Below, piece by piece: positions 10,464-23,029 of a stretch of 64,000 bases of DNA. Where the stretch lies: contig OY986969.1 in NCBI GenBank assembly GCA_963920575.1, forward strand, positions 5,342,001 through 5,406,000, in the 5' to 3' direction. This DNA comes from Narthecium ossifragum (taxonomy: Eukaryota; Streptophyta; Magnoliopsida; Dioscoreales; Nartheciaceae). How positions within the stretch are numbered: position 1 is the first letter of the stretch; the number at the start of each line of letters is the position of its first letter. Position numbers and translations under genes: made by a program. The notes under the pieces were generated by a model. That model was not told where the DNA came from and ran no database searches. It was given only the letters and a program-made list of their open reading frames with translations.

Positions 10464-12028
10464 TAGGGATAGGACGAACTTCTTACCCCGTAACAGGGCA
10501 TAGGACGGGTGTGAGGACATGTTCCTCTAACCTGACTCGACCGTGTAGGTCAGAGGCCCTGCCTTGTTGGTTTATTTTCGTGTCGAGCGCGATCGGTTGA
10601 TCGCATTGTTGATTTTCGACTCCAAGGATAATTTGGTAAATTATGCATTGTCGGTCGGTTTCACACCCGCGTAGTGCATACACGACCCCATGAATGATGA
10701 ATGTGCTTGTTAGAACCCTAGGCGGGCTTGGGATTGGAAGATCCAAGCTTAGGTGTGAAAGCTTGTCCTTAGGACAACTTTCAGCCCACGAACTATCGGT
10801 CGGCCCTTCGAGCGACCGATCGGTTTCGAGGCCACCTACGCTGAGGTGTTTGTTTGGGCGACGAACCGACCTATTCCGATCGATCGCACAGTCCGATCGA
10901 TCGCTACTTTGTGCGATCGATGAGACACGGCTAGTATAAGAACCCGCCAGCTCCTCTGTTTCTTCTCTTTTTCTTCTTCTCTCCGCTGTCGCTAGGGTTT
11001 CGTGCCAATGGGTGTTTCAGTAGCTTGGAGAGGTCAGCAACAATTGGAGGAGTTGATCTAGGCCATCCTAGGTCATATTAATCAAGGATTAAGAGAGGGA
11101 TTAGCGTATTGAGGTAGGATTCTTAACCTAAACCCTTGTTTAGGTGTTCTAGGATGATTGAGTTGTTGTTTCCTTGATTTCTATATCCTAGATAATCCTT
11201 CTTAGGTTGCTTGATAACTGATTGGAGTTTGGTGTGATTTAATTTGGATTTAGGCCAGATTTATGTGACTTTTTCCCGGATTTTTATTGGATTTCTATTC
11301 TAGCAGAAAAAACCATGTTATAGCTTGATTTCTGGCATTTACATACATAATCTCAGCTTATGTTGAACATAAAAGTTGTATATATATGAGTTTAGTTTCC
11401 AACACATTTGATTTCATATTTATCATATTTATTTACGATATTTGGTGAATTGCTTGATGGACTTTGCTGAAACAGGGCAGATACATAAATGTGTGAAATA
11501 AAGTGGGTAATTCATATCCAATTGATTTGATTCTTGGATATGTTGATCTTAGTGACATTTAGGACTATTCCGAAGGTTTTGGTTTTAATCTAAGAAATTT
11601 TTGACGTAATTATGATCCTTTTATCAAATCTATTTTTAAACCGAAATTATATGTTTTCATCCAATTTACTTTCGCCAATTGAACTTATTTTCGGATATGT
11701 GATATGGGGTACGTAAATGAGTAGGCATATCAAATTTCACATCAATTGGGAGTATAGATTGAAAGTTTTGCTCTTTTGAAGTTATTAGATTCGTTTGCCT
11801 GGATGCGATAAGTTGATCGTTTCAATTATGGTATCATCCTTATATGGAGAGATGGTTATAAATTAACCTTTTGTTGTCCTATGTAGAGCCTACGTGGAGA
11901 GGGTTATCCTACATGGAGGGGGAGTTAGTGGGGGAGAGAGGGGGTTAGTGAGGAGTTATTGGGGAAGGTGGGGAGAGAAGATAGTTACCCTGCCATGTGG
12001 CAGGGGACTTACTAGTATATATATATAT
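10464..12028 (+). repeat. Probable LTR-like sequence, left part, split by later insertions
   Basis: There is no long ORF. A cluster of CGATCGATCG-like palindromes (about 10795-10925) is followed by a TATA-like gtataag (10934-10940) and a pyrimidine-rich leader, as in a U3-R junction. The sequence resumes at 25474 after removal of the solo LTR at 12034-25468. It appears to end at about 26769 with ggagtgtaaca, similar to bases 1-14 of the window. The start is unknown and the family is not identified. Confidence 0.35.
11834..12015 (+). mobile_element. Short non-autonomous Helitron-like element
   Basis: It starts TCATCC after an A. It ends with a near-terminal hairpin (ccctgccatgtggcaggg, 11990-12007), a short spacer and CTAG, followed by T. 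This is the canonical Helitron arrangement of 5' TC, hairpin and 3' CTRR inserted between A and T. It is homologous to 37900-38096. Confidence 0.6.
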
Positions 12029-12653
12029 GCCCTTGATATCGCTCAAATGTGTCACACACAGCGGTCGCGGTGTAGTACAGCATAAGAGAGGTCGAACCCA
12101 CAGAGAGACAAGCAGGAAAGATCCAGAAACACAGATAACAATATATCGAAAACAATTAAGAGCGTAAAAGTTAAGAAAATAGATCGAAGATGTAATGATA
12201 AGATAAAGTTAATAAAAGAAATCAAGATTTGAATGAGGCTAGGCTTCAGGAATCACTTCACTCGGATTTAGGTTCTTCTCTTTTCAATGGTTCATATAAT
12301 ACTCAGTTAAGGGATTCACATCCCAATCACCTTAACCGGAAGATAAGGAACTATAAACCTAACAAAATATATAAATGTCTCTTCCTACGATTGATTCTTG
12401 CTTATTATAGTTCTAACTTTATCCAACCCAAAACCTAAGAATACACGATACCTGCTATCACTACAGGCAACGCGCAACAAAAGTTCATCGGGACAAAGCC
12501 CTAACTCTATCTAACCGGATCTCTAAGAATACACAATACCAACTCTCACAATTGGCAATAGATAGCGAAGATTCCTTGGGATAGAGCCCCAACCTTGTCT
12601 TACCAGATCCCTAAGAATACACAATACCAGCTGTCACTACGGGCAATGCATAG

Positions 12654-14086
12654 TGATCGCTCACGAACGGTGTCGTTAAATCGTACGCAAAACGCAATTT
12701 AGAAATTTATAAACCCTTATTTCAATATTAAATTCAAACGATAGTATAATGATGAAATACGGGGTCGATCCTCAGGGAAAACTTTGACTTGAATAACGAA
12801 GGTGAAATTGAAACTCAAAACTCTAATCCTAAAGCAATGAAAGGTTGATTTGGATTTTGGAAACTAATTAATTAAAACTAATTACGAAAGCAATTAAAGA
12901 GGTTGAAATAGATCAATGAGAGAAACAACCTAGGGAACCCTCAATCCACTCTAGCTTCACTTCCTGTATTCTCTAATTATCATCTTGCTTCTTCTCTAGA
13001 CATTATGGAATCATGGCTTCTTAAGCTCACATGAAACCCTAAAAGAAAGTTGATGACTACCTAAGGCATAACCTATCTTCGTGTAGCATAGATTGTCTTC
13101 GGACTTAACCTGAGTACAATCTATCTTTACTTAGCATAGATTATCTCAAAAGCATATCAAAAACCACATGAAAACCATCTTATGGAACTCTACCATCAAG
13201 CACAGCAATCAAGTAGGACACAAAATACGTCAAGGGAAATACTTCCATCAACTCTATTATCAATAAATTCAAATCCATAAGATCATGTCTATGAGAAAGG
13301 AATACAAGAATCAACTAGAAAATACAGAAAGTTATACTAGAGTTTCATGAGATCCCTAGATCTAGAAGATTAGCCACTCATCTTTGGGATGAAGGCCATG
13401 TATTCGATGAAGAAAGCTTGAGATCTACACCACATCTCCGTCTTCTTCTCCAATCTGAATTCCTCTGTTTTTCTCTATGGAGGCCTCCGGTTTTCCAGCC
13501 ACAAAGCCCTTTTTATATCTTCATTCCCGGATTAGGGTTTTGGGGTTAAGTTAGACCTCAAGTACAACTCGGAATTCCTGGTCCAACCCTGACAGCTCCT
13601 TCCAATCGCGACTAGACTCAACCGGTTCAGAATTTGAGAATGAGTCCAACATAAAAGATGCAGCTCTGGAAGTCCTCTGTCCTCTACCGAAGAGTTTGTA
13701 ATATTTGGACTTAACTAGAATATTTGACGAATATTCTCCAGGCGTCGACGGACCAGTCTTCCAACAGCTAATTATCTTCATCTTTTCCAAAACTGCTATC
13801 AATCCATCTGGAATCTCTGAAAGTTTTCAATATGAAAGTTGTACATCTTGATGTCTATTAGCTGTCATTCAAATTTCAAAATATTTGGCGATAAGCATAA
13901 TATCTGGTGAATATTATGCTAACAGTCGATAGAGCAGTGTATTTCAGCATATTAACCGAATTTCTTGCATTTCTCCTCAAAGCATGATTAAACCTGAAAT
14001 CAACTAACAAGCTATCAAATACAAACACTCTAGGCCTAACAAAGCTAAGTTAAGAGGTTGAATCATGAACATTTAGTGACTTATCA
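12654..14086 (-). repeat. Athila 3' LTR (left copy)
   Basis: 1433 bp; in sense orientation it begins TGATAAGTCA (14086) and ends GCGATCA (12654). A TATA-like gatataaaaaggg (minus strand) lies near 13510. It is almost identical to 23030-24463 except for a divergent patch at 13614-13930. Confidence 0.95.
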
Positions 14087-14099
14087 CACCCCCCAACTT
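14087..14099 (-). promoter_or_regulatory. Polypurine tract (plus-strand primer site)
   Basis: The minus strand reads aagttggggggtg directly before the 3' LTR, the expected position for a polypurine tract. A second copy of aagttggggggt lies at about 15167-15179. Confidence 0.8.
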
Positions 14100-16816
14100 A
14101 CACTTTGCTAGTCCTCGAGCAAAGAAAATATGAAAAGAAAGCAATAAATCAAACTAGCCACTTTCGTAGGTCTCACGATTGCACTTAGCATGTGCAACAA
14201 GCCTTTAAACCCCTGGGTTACCCCAGTGGAGGAGTTATAGTCTCCTGAGGGTTTTCAGGAATGACACCCACAAACATCTATACATCCCTTAAATATATCA
14301 TCAGAAATCAATTATAATATTCATCAACTCTAATGCGTGAAATAGAAATAATATCTATGAATACATCCTTCAACTCACAGTCACATAAAAATATAGTAAA
14401 TCAAAACATGTCATAACATATTTCCAACACTTCAAAATATTTAATCATGATTAAAAACAACTTTAACACTCCTGTGTGTGATTGGGGTTCCACATGCTTC
14501 AGAGCGTCAATTATATCTAAACACTTCAACTATTCAAGATCACAATCCTATCCCAGCACATATTTTCCACTTATCACATAGCAATATCTGTTTTTTTTTC
14601 CATAATTTTTTCTCAACTATCAGACACTTTGCCTTTTTACGCGAGCACTCTCCGCTTCTTGAGGCGCAGAGACCCGGTTACTTAGCAAAACACTTAATAG
14701 TTTTGTTTAGGCACAGCTTTATCAAGCTCCAGAACTTTTTCTTAGGAAATTCAACCGTTTTACGCGAACACCACGCTGGCTAGGCACACTGCCCGGTTAC
14801 TAAGTTGAAGATCCTTTTTTTTTTCGCATACTCAGATACTTGCATGTGTTCATGTATTTTCTGTGTCATGACATAAAATTGTAAATCTATCCTAGTATCA
14901 TGCTTAGAATCTAGTATCAACCCCTTAACATGTGGAAGTGAACATGTGCATTAGGATATGTCAAGTTATCCTTAAATCATGGTAAAAGTGTTAAAGTATA
15001 GAAATAGTGTCATGCATAGTAAAATTTACCATCCCTTATATGACATACAAATCTCAGAATAATTCATAAAATAAATTTCTAAAACCTGCACCTTTGTCAA
15101 ATCATATCATAATTTCATTCTTTTGACATAATTCAAGGGATGTATAAAAATTAAATTCCTAGAATCAACCCCCCAACTTGAATGTAATTGTCCCCAATTA
15201 CACTAAGTCAGAAAAATACAGCAAGGAAAAGGGTAGAGATCACCGTAAATATCGCGCTATAAGTAGTTGGCTCGCATAAAAGACGATCACCACGCCCATA
15301 AGAAGAACACGTTATCCTTGAATGAATTTATGTCTCTAGAAGAGATTAAAAGAATAAAACCATAGAAATCACCATAAAACGTTAGAGACATAGGTAAAGA
15401 CTTGAAGAATAACCCCTAATTGATCTATATAAGATTTGCAACATGCGCCCCTCAATGAGTGCCAAAGGCCACCTGTCATAAAAAAAAAATACCTTTCCAA
15501 AAGATCAAATAGAATAGAATGAAATATATATCAATAATAGTAAAAAGGCATGAGAATTGTTCAAAATTTCGGCAGAATCCCCTTTGTATTTCTTGAATAT
15601 GTAGCCTGTACAACCATTCATTCACATGATTAAAAATATAGATATTAAAATAATAAACTACAGTAAACCATCCATATACAGCACACAAATTAGCAGTATC
15701 CATATCATGATCCCGGTTAAAGGTCAAGACCTATACAGCTCGTCCATCAGCCAACGGACGGCTGAGAGCTCGCCGGCAACGATCAACGGTGAAACGTCGT
15801 CGCCAGAGGATGGGACCAGTGGGGATGGCATCGTAGGAGGCCAAGGAGTCTATCTACGTCGTCTGATCTGTGACTGGTGGTCGCCAGGCGGCGGAACGAC
15901 GGTGGACGGCGCGGAGGAAGATGGTCGGAGTTAGAATCCGGCGGCCGGAGCTTCAATCGAGGTGAGTAAGGAGCAAGGAAGCATCGCAGAAGGCCTGAGA
16001 GCGCACCTAGGTGATTTAATTATAGAATCAGAGGGCCAAGAGGCGGATAGAAGATGGCCGGCGCGGTGGAGGATCGTCGGAGGTGGAATCCGGCCAACCG
16101 AGCTACAAGTTTGAGTTTTGAAGGTTGCAAAAGAGTCGTGACGCCCAGAGGAAGGTGCTGGAGGTGATTAGGGACGGTGGGACACAGTGGAAGAGGTGAT
16201 CGGAGATGGCGGTAGGAACAGGGGACGTTCGCCGGCGTCGGAAGAGACGAAATTGGGGGGAGAAGAGGCCGGGAGGAGGTAGAGGGGAAGATTGCGATGG
16301 TGTTGGAGGTGGGTTGGAGGGCGGGGAGCGGCCGGAGAGGTGAAGATGGCCGGCGGTCGGTGATGGGGAAGGAAGAAGATGAAGTCGGATCGACCGTGGG
16401 TGCGGGTGAGTTGAGAACAAAATCAGACGGTCGATCGATCGATCGACCGTCAACCAAGCAATTTGGAAAAAATAAACGGACGGTCGATCGATCGATCGAC
16501 CGTGACCCACGTTACGTGTTTGAGGAGCTGACGGTCGATCCTTCTATCGACCCTGAGAAGATTTATTTTTGACAGAGCCGCACGGATGCTCTGGCGGTCG
16601 ATGTGGCGGTCGACCGTCCTCCAGGAAATTTGATTTTATAGATATTATGATTATTCTTAAAGAAAAATCACGGAAAATAAAGGAAAAATCGAAAAAATCA
16701 TGGAAAAATTCCTAGAAATCAAAACAATTCTAAAAAGCTAAGGAAAAATCATAAAACTGGGTTGCCTCCCAGAAAGCGCGTAATTTTACGTCTTTCGCTC
16801 GACGTCCATAAAAGGA
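14100..16816 (-). other. Athila 3' region between pol and 3' LTR, no env ORF recognised
   Basis: 2.7 kb. It contains the conserved gggaggcaaccca motif (minus strand, about 16760), a cluster of GGTCGATC palindromes (16420-16610), a GC-rich block (15750-16450) with overlapping proline- and arginine-rich frames on both strands, and a second polypurine-like tract (15167-15179). It ends with 14100-15165, partly shared with 3485-3973. Some Athila elements encode an env-like protein here. I see no long frame with a signal peptide or transmembrane pattern. Confidence 0.7.
16425..16504. repeat. Perfect GGTCGATCGATCGATCGACC palindromes, two copies
   Basis: Two copies of a ~22-26-bp palindrome centred on GATCGATCGATC, at about 16428-16450 and 16481-16503, about 53 bp apart. 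Diverged copies (ggtcgatcc, ggtcgatgt) continue to about 16615. Related but diverged copies lie in the leader at 22635-22850. Confidence 0.9.
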
Positions 16817-19800
16817 TCACTTAAAGCATGGATCCGTCAACTCGACGGACTCGATAACCTCACCATGAACGATGTCCTCGACATAATGCTTTAATCTGTG
16901 CCCATTAACAGTGAAAATCTCATTCGTGTGTGGATTGCGGATTTCTACTGCACCATGCGTGAATACGTTATTTATGATAAAAGGCCCGGACCATCTAGAC
17001 CGTAATTTACCAGGAAAAAGGCGTAATTTGGCATTGAAAAGCCACACTTTCTGCCCCACAACAAAAGTCCTTCTCGAAATGTGTTTATCATGAAAAGCTT
17101 TTGTTTTGTCTTTATAGATCTTGGAATTCAAATATGCATCATTACGAATTTCCTCAAGTTCACATAAACTAAGCTTCCTATGTGTTGTGGCGGCATTGAT
17201 ATCAGTATTAAGCTTTTTAATGGCCCACATAGCCCGATGCTCCAATTCAACAGGTAAATGACAAGGCTTACCAAAAACTAATCGATATGGGGACATACCG
17301 ATAGGCGTTTTATAAGCAGTCCTGTAAGCCCACAGTGCATCATCTAGCTTTATGGCCCAATCTGTGCGGTCAATGCGAACGGTTTTCTCTAAAATACGCC
17401 TTATTTCCCTATTAGAAAGTTCTACTTGACCACTGGTCTGAGGATGATAAGGGGTGGCTATCTTATGAGTAATAGAGTACTTTCTAAGAAGGGAAGCAAA
17501 ATGTTGATTATTGAAATGAGAACCACCATCACTAATAATTGCACGAGGGCACCCAAATCGAGAAAAGATATTACTTTGCAGAAATTTAACCACAACTTTA
17601 TGATCATTCGACTTGGTTGCTATAGCTTCTACCCATTTAGACACGTAGTCAACAGCTACAAGGATATACTGAAAACCAAAAGAAGGTGGAAACGGACCCA
17701 TGAAATCAATGCCCCAAATGTCAAAAATATCGGCAACTAAGATCGGCGTTTGCGGCATCTCATTCCTACGAGAGATATTTCCAGTCTTTTGACACCTAAT
17801 ACAAGATTGGCAAAAATTATGAGCATCCTTAAAAATCGTAGGCCAATAGAATCCACTTTGTAAAACCTTTGCAGCAATGTTCTTTCCTGAGAAATGACCA
17901 CCACATGCATGAGTATGACAGAAAGTGAGAATATCATGGACTTCAGACTCGGGCACACACCTACGGATAACTTGATCAGAGCAGTGCTTAAATAACTCAG
18001 GGTCTTCCCATATATAATATTTGATCTGAGAAAAGAATCTATCTTTGGCATTTTTAGACCAAGAATCAGGAAGCTTGTCGGAAACAAGAAAGTTAACTAT
18101 ATGTGCATACCAAGGCAACGAAAGACGGTTCACATGGAAGAGATGCTCATCGGGAAAGGACGTGTCAACAGGAGTTCCATCAAGAATATGTTCCAAGGGT
18201 AGGCGAGACAAGTGGTCAGCAACTACATTTTCTGAACCCTTCTTATCCCTAATTTCTAGATCAAATTCTTGCAAAAGCAAGATCCAACGAATCAGTCTAG
18301 GTTTGGCATCCTTTTTGGCTAAAAGATATCGCAGAGCGGCATGATCAGTATAGATAAGGATTTTAGAACCTAGGAGATAAGACCGGAACTTTTCCAACGC
18401 AAAGATGACTGCTAATAACTCCTTCTCAGTAGTTGTATAATTTAATTGCGATTCAGAGAGGGTCTTACTAGCATAATAAATCACATGCGAAACTTTATTT
18501 ACTCGCTGTCCTAACACAGCTCCTATAGCTGAATCAGAGGCGTCACACATTAATTCAAAAGGTAGGGAATAATCAGGTGAGTGAACGATAGGTGCGGTAG
18601 ACAGTAAATCACGAATAGTCTTGAAAGCAGTCAAACACGCATCATTGAAGACAAAAGGGACATCCTTTGCCAGTAATTCACATAAGGGTCGAGAAATTTT
18701 CGAAAAATCTTTGATGAAGCGGCGGTAAAATCCAGCATGACCTAGAAAAGAGCGGATTTGACGCACAGAAGTCGGTGGAGGTAATTTAGAAATTAACTCA
18801 ACTTTAGCCCTATCGACCTCTATACCATGTTTGGAAACAATGTGCCCCAACACGATTCCTTCTTGAACCATGAAGTGACTCTTTTCCCAACTAAGAACAA
18901 GATTGGTTTCAATGCATCGATCAAGAACTTTAGAGAGATTGTCTAAACACGATTCAAAAGAATTTCCAAACACCGAAAAATCATCCATAAAGACTTCAAG
19001 AAATTTATCGATCATGTCAGAGAAGATGGCCATCATACACCTTTGGAATGTCGCCGGTGCATTACAAAGACCAAAAGGCATCCTACGATAAGCAAAAGTA
19101 CCGAAAGGACAAGTAAAAGTAGTCTTCTCCTGATCTTGAGGATCAACTGCAACTTGGTTATACCCTGAATATCCATCTAGAAAATAATAATAGCTCTGGC
19201 CGGAAAGTCTTTCTAAGATTTGATCAATGAAAGGAAGAGGGAAGTGATCTTTTCTAGTTAGAGCATTAAGTTTCCGATAGTCAATACAAACACGCCATCC
19301 CGTAGTTTGGCGCATCGGGATTTGCTCTCCTTTGTCATTTTCTACTACGGTTAGACCAGATTTCTTAGGTACTACCAGCGTAGGACTGACCCATTGACTA
19401 TCAGAAATTGGGTATATAATACCGGCATCTAACAGTTTCACCACTTCTTTCTTCACTACCTCTTTCATATTCGGATTCAGACGACGTTGCATTTCCCTAA
19501 CAGTTTTAGACTCGTCCTCTAAGTGAATTTTATGCATACAAATCGAAGGATCAATACCTTTCAAATCAGCGACCGTCCAACCTATTGCTTTCTTATGATC
19601 CTTAAGAACATTAATAAGTTGACTCTCTTGATCAAAAGACAAGGATGACGAAATGATAATGGGAGGAGTAGAGTTTAGTCCAAGGAAAGCATATTTTAGA
19701 GTTTTAGGTAGTGGTTTAAGTTCAAGTTCAGGTGGTGACTCCAATGAGGTCGGCGCAGGAGTTGATGAGAGAGATGGAAGAGGTTCAATCATCCAAGAGA

Positions 19801-22519
19801 CAGTTTCAAGCTTCGTTGTGTCCAGGTCGATTGATCGGTCATCTAACCTATCGATCGGTGTATCTGTGATGTTTGTTGTGATGTCATCTTTCGATTGTGC
19901 AATTTCTAAATTAACATCATCATCACTGTCAGAGTCATAATCATGCAAACCACCAGATAATTTATCAAAAATCATGGTATGTGATCTATCATCAATACAT
20001 TCGGTTAAAATGTCAACATTAAAGCATTCATCATCGTCAGGCTCAGGCAAGCATGCAGTTTTAAAAATATTCAATTTAACATGCATATGTCCAAAGGAAA
20101 CATCCATCACCCCAGTTCTACAATTTATGCACGCATTAGCTGTGGCCAAAAAGGGACGTCCTAGAATAATAGGTACAGTCTTTTTGCAGTGGATCGCAGG
20201 TTCCATGTCTAAGACAACAAAGTCCACAGGAAAGAAGAAATTATCCACTTTGACTAAAACATCTTCTAAAATACCTCTAGGTGTCTTAATTGACCTATCA
20301 GCTAATTGCAAAATCACAGGCGTCTGTTTAAGTTCTCCCATCCCAAACTCTTTATAAAGGTAATAGGGCGTAAGGTTCACACTGGCACCTAAATCAAGAA
20401 GGGCACCATCAATATGGTAGTCTCCTATATAACAAGGTATTGTAGGGGTACCAGGATCTTTTAGTTTGGGAGGTGTATCATGTTTTAAGATAGAACTAAC
20501 CTGTTCAGTGAGGAAGATCTTTTTAGACACTTTGGATTTAGCCTGGCGTTTATGGGTGCACAGATCCTTAAGAAATTTGGCATAAGAAGGAATCTGTCTA
20601 ATGGCATCAAGTAGCGGAATGTTGATGTTGACTTGCTTAAAAGTTTCAAGGATTTCTTCGGCAGTTTTTCGGGCTTTGATGGTTGAAGAAGGGTCCTTAA
20701 GAGCTGTTGGAAAAGGAACTTTAGGGATATATTTATCTGGATCAGGCTCTCTAGAATCAGATGTGTCAATATTAGAAGAAAAATGAGAATTATCTTGGGC
20801 TGGATGCTTGGTTGTCGGATCGGATGTTTGATCATCCAGATTGACAGGTTCACCTATTTGGTTATCTACTGTTTTTCCACTTCTAAGGGTCACAACGGCT
20901 TTGGCACTCTCGAAGTTTTGGCTTTCTACATAGTGCTGGCCTCTGGGGTTTGTGACCGATTGACTTGGCAAATGACCTTCCTCTCTTTTGGCTATAGTGT
21001 TAGACAGTTGGTCCAGTGAGTTCTCAAGTTTACTAATGGATTGGGTATTGGAATTACACAGGTTCTCTATTCTAGAAACATAGTTCTGAATTTTAGAGAC
21101 TTCACTTGTCAAATCACTTCTTATGCCACTAATGTTTGAGTTGATGTTGTCATTCATGGCAGTCATAGCTGAAAGGAGGGCACTTAAAGTTGGTTCAGAA
21201 GAGGATTGGGTTTGAGAGGCTAAAGTTGATTGCGGAGGGTACCCAGGATTTGGATTTGCAGAAGATTTAGGTGGGTACTTAAAAGCAGAAGGGTTAGTTG
21301 TGTTGCTTTGCCCTGGAAAATTACTCGATTGTTGTGGCTTCCAACTAAAATTAGGATGATTTCTCCAATCTGGATTATAGGTATTCGAATAAGGGTTATT
21401 TTGAGGTTTGGAAAAACCATAGGTTGCATTAACTTGTTCCTGAACAAAGTCAGGGAAATTGGGGGCCAGATGACAATCGGTAATATGGTGATCAGAATTA
21501 AGGCAAAGGGCACAGATTTCACGAGAAGTATTCGACGCTTGTTGAGCAAGAGATTGGCCTGTTTTCAACTGGTTTAAGTCTTTAGTTAGGAGGGCTACTT
21601 GTGCGGATAGACTTTGGACTTCAGAAATTTCATGAATTCCCCGAGAATTACGAACAGTGGTAGACCGACTCCTAGAGACTGAGGCATTGTGTTGTAAATT
21701 TTCAGCAAGATTATCATACATTTCCCAAAGGGCGGTCCATGGCTTACTAAGAACAACACCTCCGCAGCAAGCTTCGACCATTGTCCTATAACGATCATTA
21801 AGACCATTATAAAATGAATGGGCTAACTGCCACTCAGGTACCTCATGATGGGGACACTCTCTAAGAAGATCCTTAAATCTTTCCCAGGCTTCATGAAACA
21901 TCTCATCCTCATTTTGCTTGAAAGAGATAATCATGGTTCGATAATTTTGAGTTTTAATGATCGGGAAGTATTTCTTAAGGAAGGCATCCTGAAGTTGGTC
22001 CCATGTTGAAATCGAATTTGGCGCTAAAGTTTGGAGCCAATGTTTAGCCTTGTCTTTCAAAGAAAAAGGGAAGAGCTTGAGTCGAAAGGCATCATCATTA
22101 AAATGCTGAAGTTTGAACATGGAAAGGATTTCAAGAAAGCTAGCAATGTGTCCATAAGGGTCCTCATTCTCACGCCCATAGAAAGAAGGTAAGGCTGTAA
22201 TCCAGTTAGGCTTAATCTCATAATGGGTAGCATTAATGGTCGGTGGGTTGATACAAGAAGCATAGGTATAAGGTTCAGGTAGGAAGTGATTCCTAATTGG
22301 GACTTCCCTACTATTGTGATCATGTTCACCCCTACCCATATTATCATTAGGATCAATGACATGTTCCTCGTGTTCATCCATTAAGGATTTCAAGGTGGTT
22401 ATGGCTTCCTGGTAATTACTTAGAGACTTTTGTGCTAAGGTTCTAGCGGTTCGAAGTGTGGTCTCTATTTCTAGATCCAAAGGTTCCAACGGATTATTCA
22501 GGGATCGTCTACCTTGCAT
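16817..22519 (-). CDS. Athila gag-pol polyprotein (Gag, protease, RT, RNase H, integrase)
   Basis: One uninterrupted 1900-codon frame encodes the proteins for particle formation, cDNA synthesis and integration. Approximate domains by residue: Gag core 95-270 ([19 protein letters not shown]); CCHC zinc knuckle near 338 (CX2CX4HX4[15 protein letters not shown]); aspartic protease near 709 with DLGAS, the form I expect in Athila, in place of D(S/T)GA; reverse transcriptase about 1010-1260 with FMDD near 1180; RNase H about 1320-1440 ([22 protein letters not shown]); integrase with an HHCC zinc finger near 1540 and catalytic D, D, E near 1626, 1660 and 1697 ([11 protein letters not shown]), then a C-terminal WSGPF stretch. 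The start codon is inferred as the first Met of the frame, about 510 bp after the LTR. All catalytic motifs are present, so activity is plausible but not shown. Confidence 0.95.
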   Translation of the reverse strand: MQGRRSLNNPLEPLDLEIETTLRTARTLAQKSLSNYQEAITTLKSLMDEHEEHVIDPNDNMGRGEHDHNSREVPIRNHFLPEPYTYASCINPPTINATHYEIKPNWITALPSFYGRENEDPYGHIASFLEILSMFKLQHFNDDAFRLKLFPFSLKDKAKHWLQTLAPNSISTWDQLQDAFLKKYFPIIKTQNYRTMIISFKQNEDEMFHEAWERFKDLLRECPHHEVPEWQLAHSFYNGLNDRYRTMVEACCGGVVLSKPWTALWEMYDNLAENLQHNASVSRSRSTTVRNSRGIHEISEVQSLSAQVALLTKDLNQLKTGQSLAQQASNTSREICALCLNSDHHITDCHLAPNFPDFVQEQVNATYGFSKPQNNPYSNTYNPDWRNHPNFSWKPQQSSNFPGQSNTTNPSAFKYPPKSSANPNPGYPPQSTLASQTQSSSEPTLSALLSAMTAMNDNINSNISGIRSDLTSEVSKIQNYVSRIENLCNSNTQSISKLENSLDQLSNTIAKREEGHLPSQSVTNPRGQHYVESQNFESAKAVVTLRSGKTVDNQIGEPVNLDDQTSDPTTKHPAQDNSHFSSNIDTSDSREPDPDKYIPKVPFPTALKDPSSTIKARKTAEEILETFKQVNINIPLLDAIRQIPSYAKFLKDLCTHKRQAKSKVSKKIFLTEQVSSILKHDTPPKLKDPGTPTIPCYIGDYHIDGALLDLGASVNLTPYYLYKEFGMGELKQTPVILQLADRSIKTPRGILEDVLVKVDNFFFPVDFVVLDMEPAIHCKKTVPIILGRPFLATANACINCRTGVMDVSFGHMHVKLNIFKTACLPEPDDDECFNVDILTECIDDRSHTMIFDKLSGGLHDYDSDSDDDVNLEIAQSKDDITTNITDTPIDRLDDRSIDLDTTKLETVSWMIEPLPSLSSTPAPTSLESPPELELKPLPKTLKYAFLGLNSTPPIIISSSLSFDQESQLINVLKDHKKAIGWTVADLKGIDPSICMHKIHLEDESKTVREMQRRLNPNMKEVVKKEVVKLLDAGIIYPISDSQWVSPTLVVPKKSGLTVVENDKGEQIPMRQTTGWRVCIDYRKLNALTRKDHFPLPFIDQILERLSGQSYYYFLDGYSGYNQVAVDPQDQEKTTFTCPFGTFAYRRMPFGLCNAPATFQRCMMAIFSDMIDKFLEVFMDDFSVFGNSFESCLDNLSKVLDRCIETNLVLSWEKSHFMVQEGIVLGHIVSKHGIEVDRAKVELISKLPPPTSVRQIRSFLGHAGFYRRFIKDFSKISRPLCELLAKDVPFVFNDACLTAFKTIRDLLSTAPIVHSPDYSLPFELMCDASDSAIGAVLGQRVNKVSHVIYYASKTLSESQLNYTTTEKELLAVIFALEKFRSYLLGSKILIYTDHAALRYLLAKKDAKPRLIRWILLLQEFDLEIRDKKGSENVVADHLSRLPLEHILDGTPVDTSFPDEHLFHVNRLSLPWYAHIVNFLVSDKLPDSWSKNAKDRFFSQIKYYIWEDPELFKHCSDQVIRRCVPESEVHDILTFCHTHACGGHFSGKNIAAKVLQSGFYWPTIFKDAHNFCQSCIRCQKTGNISRRNEMPQTPILVADIFDIWGIDFMGPFPPSFGFQYILVAVDYVSKWVEAIATKSNDHKVVVKFLQSNIFSRFGCPRAIISDGGSHFNNQHFASLLRKYSITHKIATPYHPQTSGQVELSNREIRRILEKTVRIDRTDWAIKLDDALWAYRTAYKTPIGMSPYRLVFGKPCHLPVELEHRAMWAIKKLNTDINAATTHRKLSLCELEEIRNDAYLNSKIYKDKTKAFHDKHISRRTFVVGQKVWLFNAKLRLFPGKLRSRWSGPFIINNVFTHGAVEIRNPHTNEIFTVNGHRLKHYVEDIVHGEVIESVELTDPCFK

Positions 22520-23006
22520 GCAAGATCAAAGCACAAAGAGAAAAAGAAAACAGAATGTTCGGAGGAGGAGAAAATTCGGAAAACAAAGATTGAAATGAGA
22601 GAAATTTAAAACAAAAAAACTAACCTGAATGCGCTCACGGTCGATCTCGCGGTCGACCGTGGATGGCTCGCAGTCGACCGTGGAACTGTGCAACCTTCTT
22701 TGAAGATGTGACGGTCGATCCTCGTATCGACCGTGGGAGGCTTTATTTTTGACAGAGACGCACGGACGATGTCGCGATCGACCGTGGCTATCGTAGAGGG
22801 CGACGGTCGATCTGGCGGTCGATGTCGCGGTCGACCGTCAATGGTCTTCAACGTAAGATCGTTCCAGCGCTGCGAAAATTCCAAAAAATTATCAGAAAAA
22901 TCCTAAAAAATGTAAAATAACGTAAATAGAAATAAAAATTAAACTACGCTCAGAAAAAGAGTTAAAAGAAGATTAAATCGATACTCCGTTGTAAATCAAA
23001 AAATTT
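22520..23006 (-). other. Athila 5' leader with GGTCGATC/GGTCGACC cluster
   Basis: Untranslated region between the primer-binding site and gag. About 22635-22850 contains many gcggtcgacc/acggtcgatc copies, related to the 3'-region palindromes at 16425-16610. The 92-codon minus frame here (22606-22884) simply reads through these repeats and is not regarded as a gene. Confidence 0.7.
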
Positions 23007-23024
23007 TCCCCGGCAACGGCGCCA
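23007..23024 (-). promoter_or_regulatory. Primer-binding site complementary to tRNA-Asp(GUC)
   Basis: The plus strand reads tccccggcaacggcgcca, which to my knowledge is the 3' end of plant tRNA-Asp including CCA. The minus strand is therefore its 18-nt complement, five bases inside the 5' LTR. tRNA-Asp priming is typical of the Athila lineage. Confidence 0.9.
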
Positions 23025-23029
23025 AAAAT

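Noticed and set aside
12229..12438. 69-codon ORF in the solo LTR
   Set aside because: Lies within LTR sequence with no homology or start context; a chance frame.
16020..16572. Overlapping 90-145-codon ORFs on both strands as possible env-like or accessory protein
   Set aside because: They are open on several frames because of GC-rich, palindrome-rich sequence; no signal peptide, transmembrane segment or family motif is visible.
22606..22884. 92-codon minus ORF before Athila gag as an extra gene
   Set aside because: It consists of translated GGTCGATC repeats (RSTAR-like) in the leader, not a protein family.
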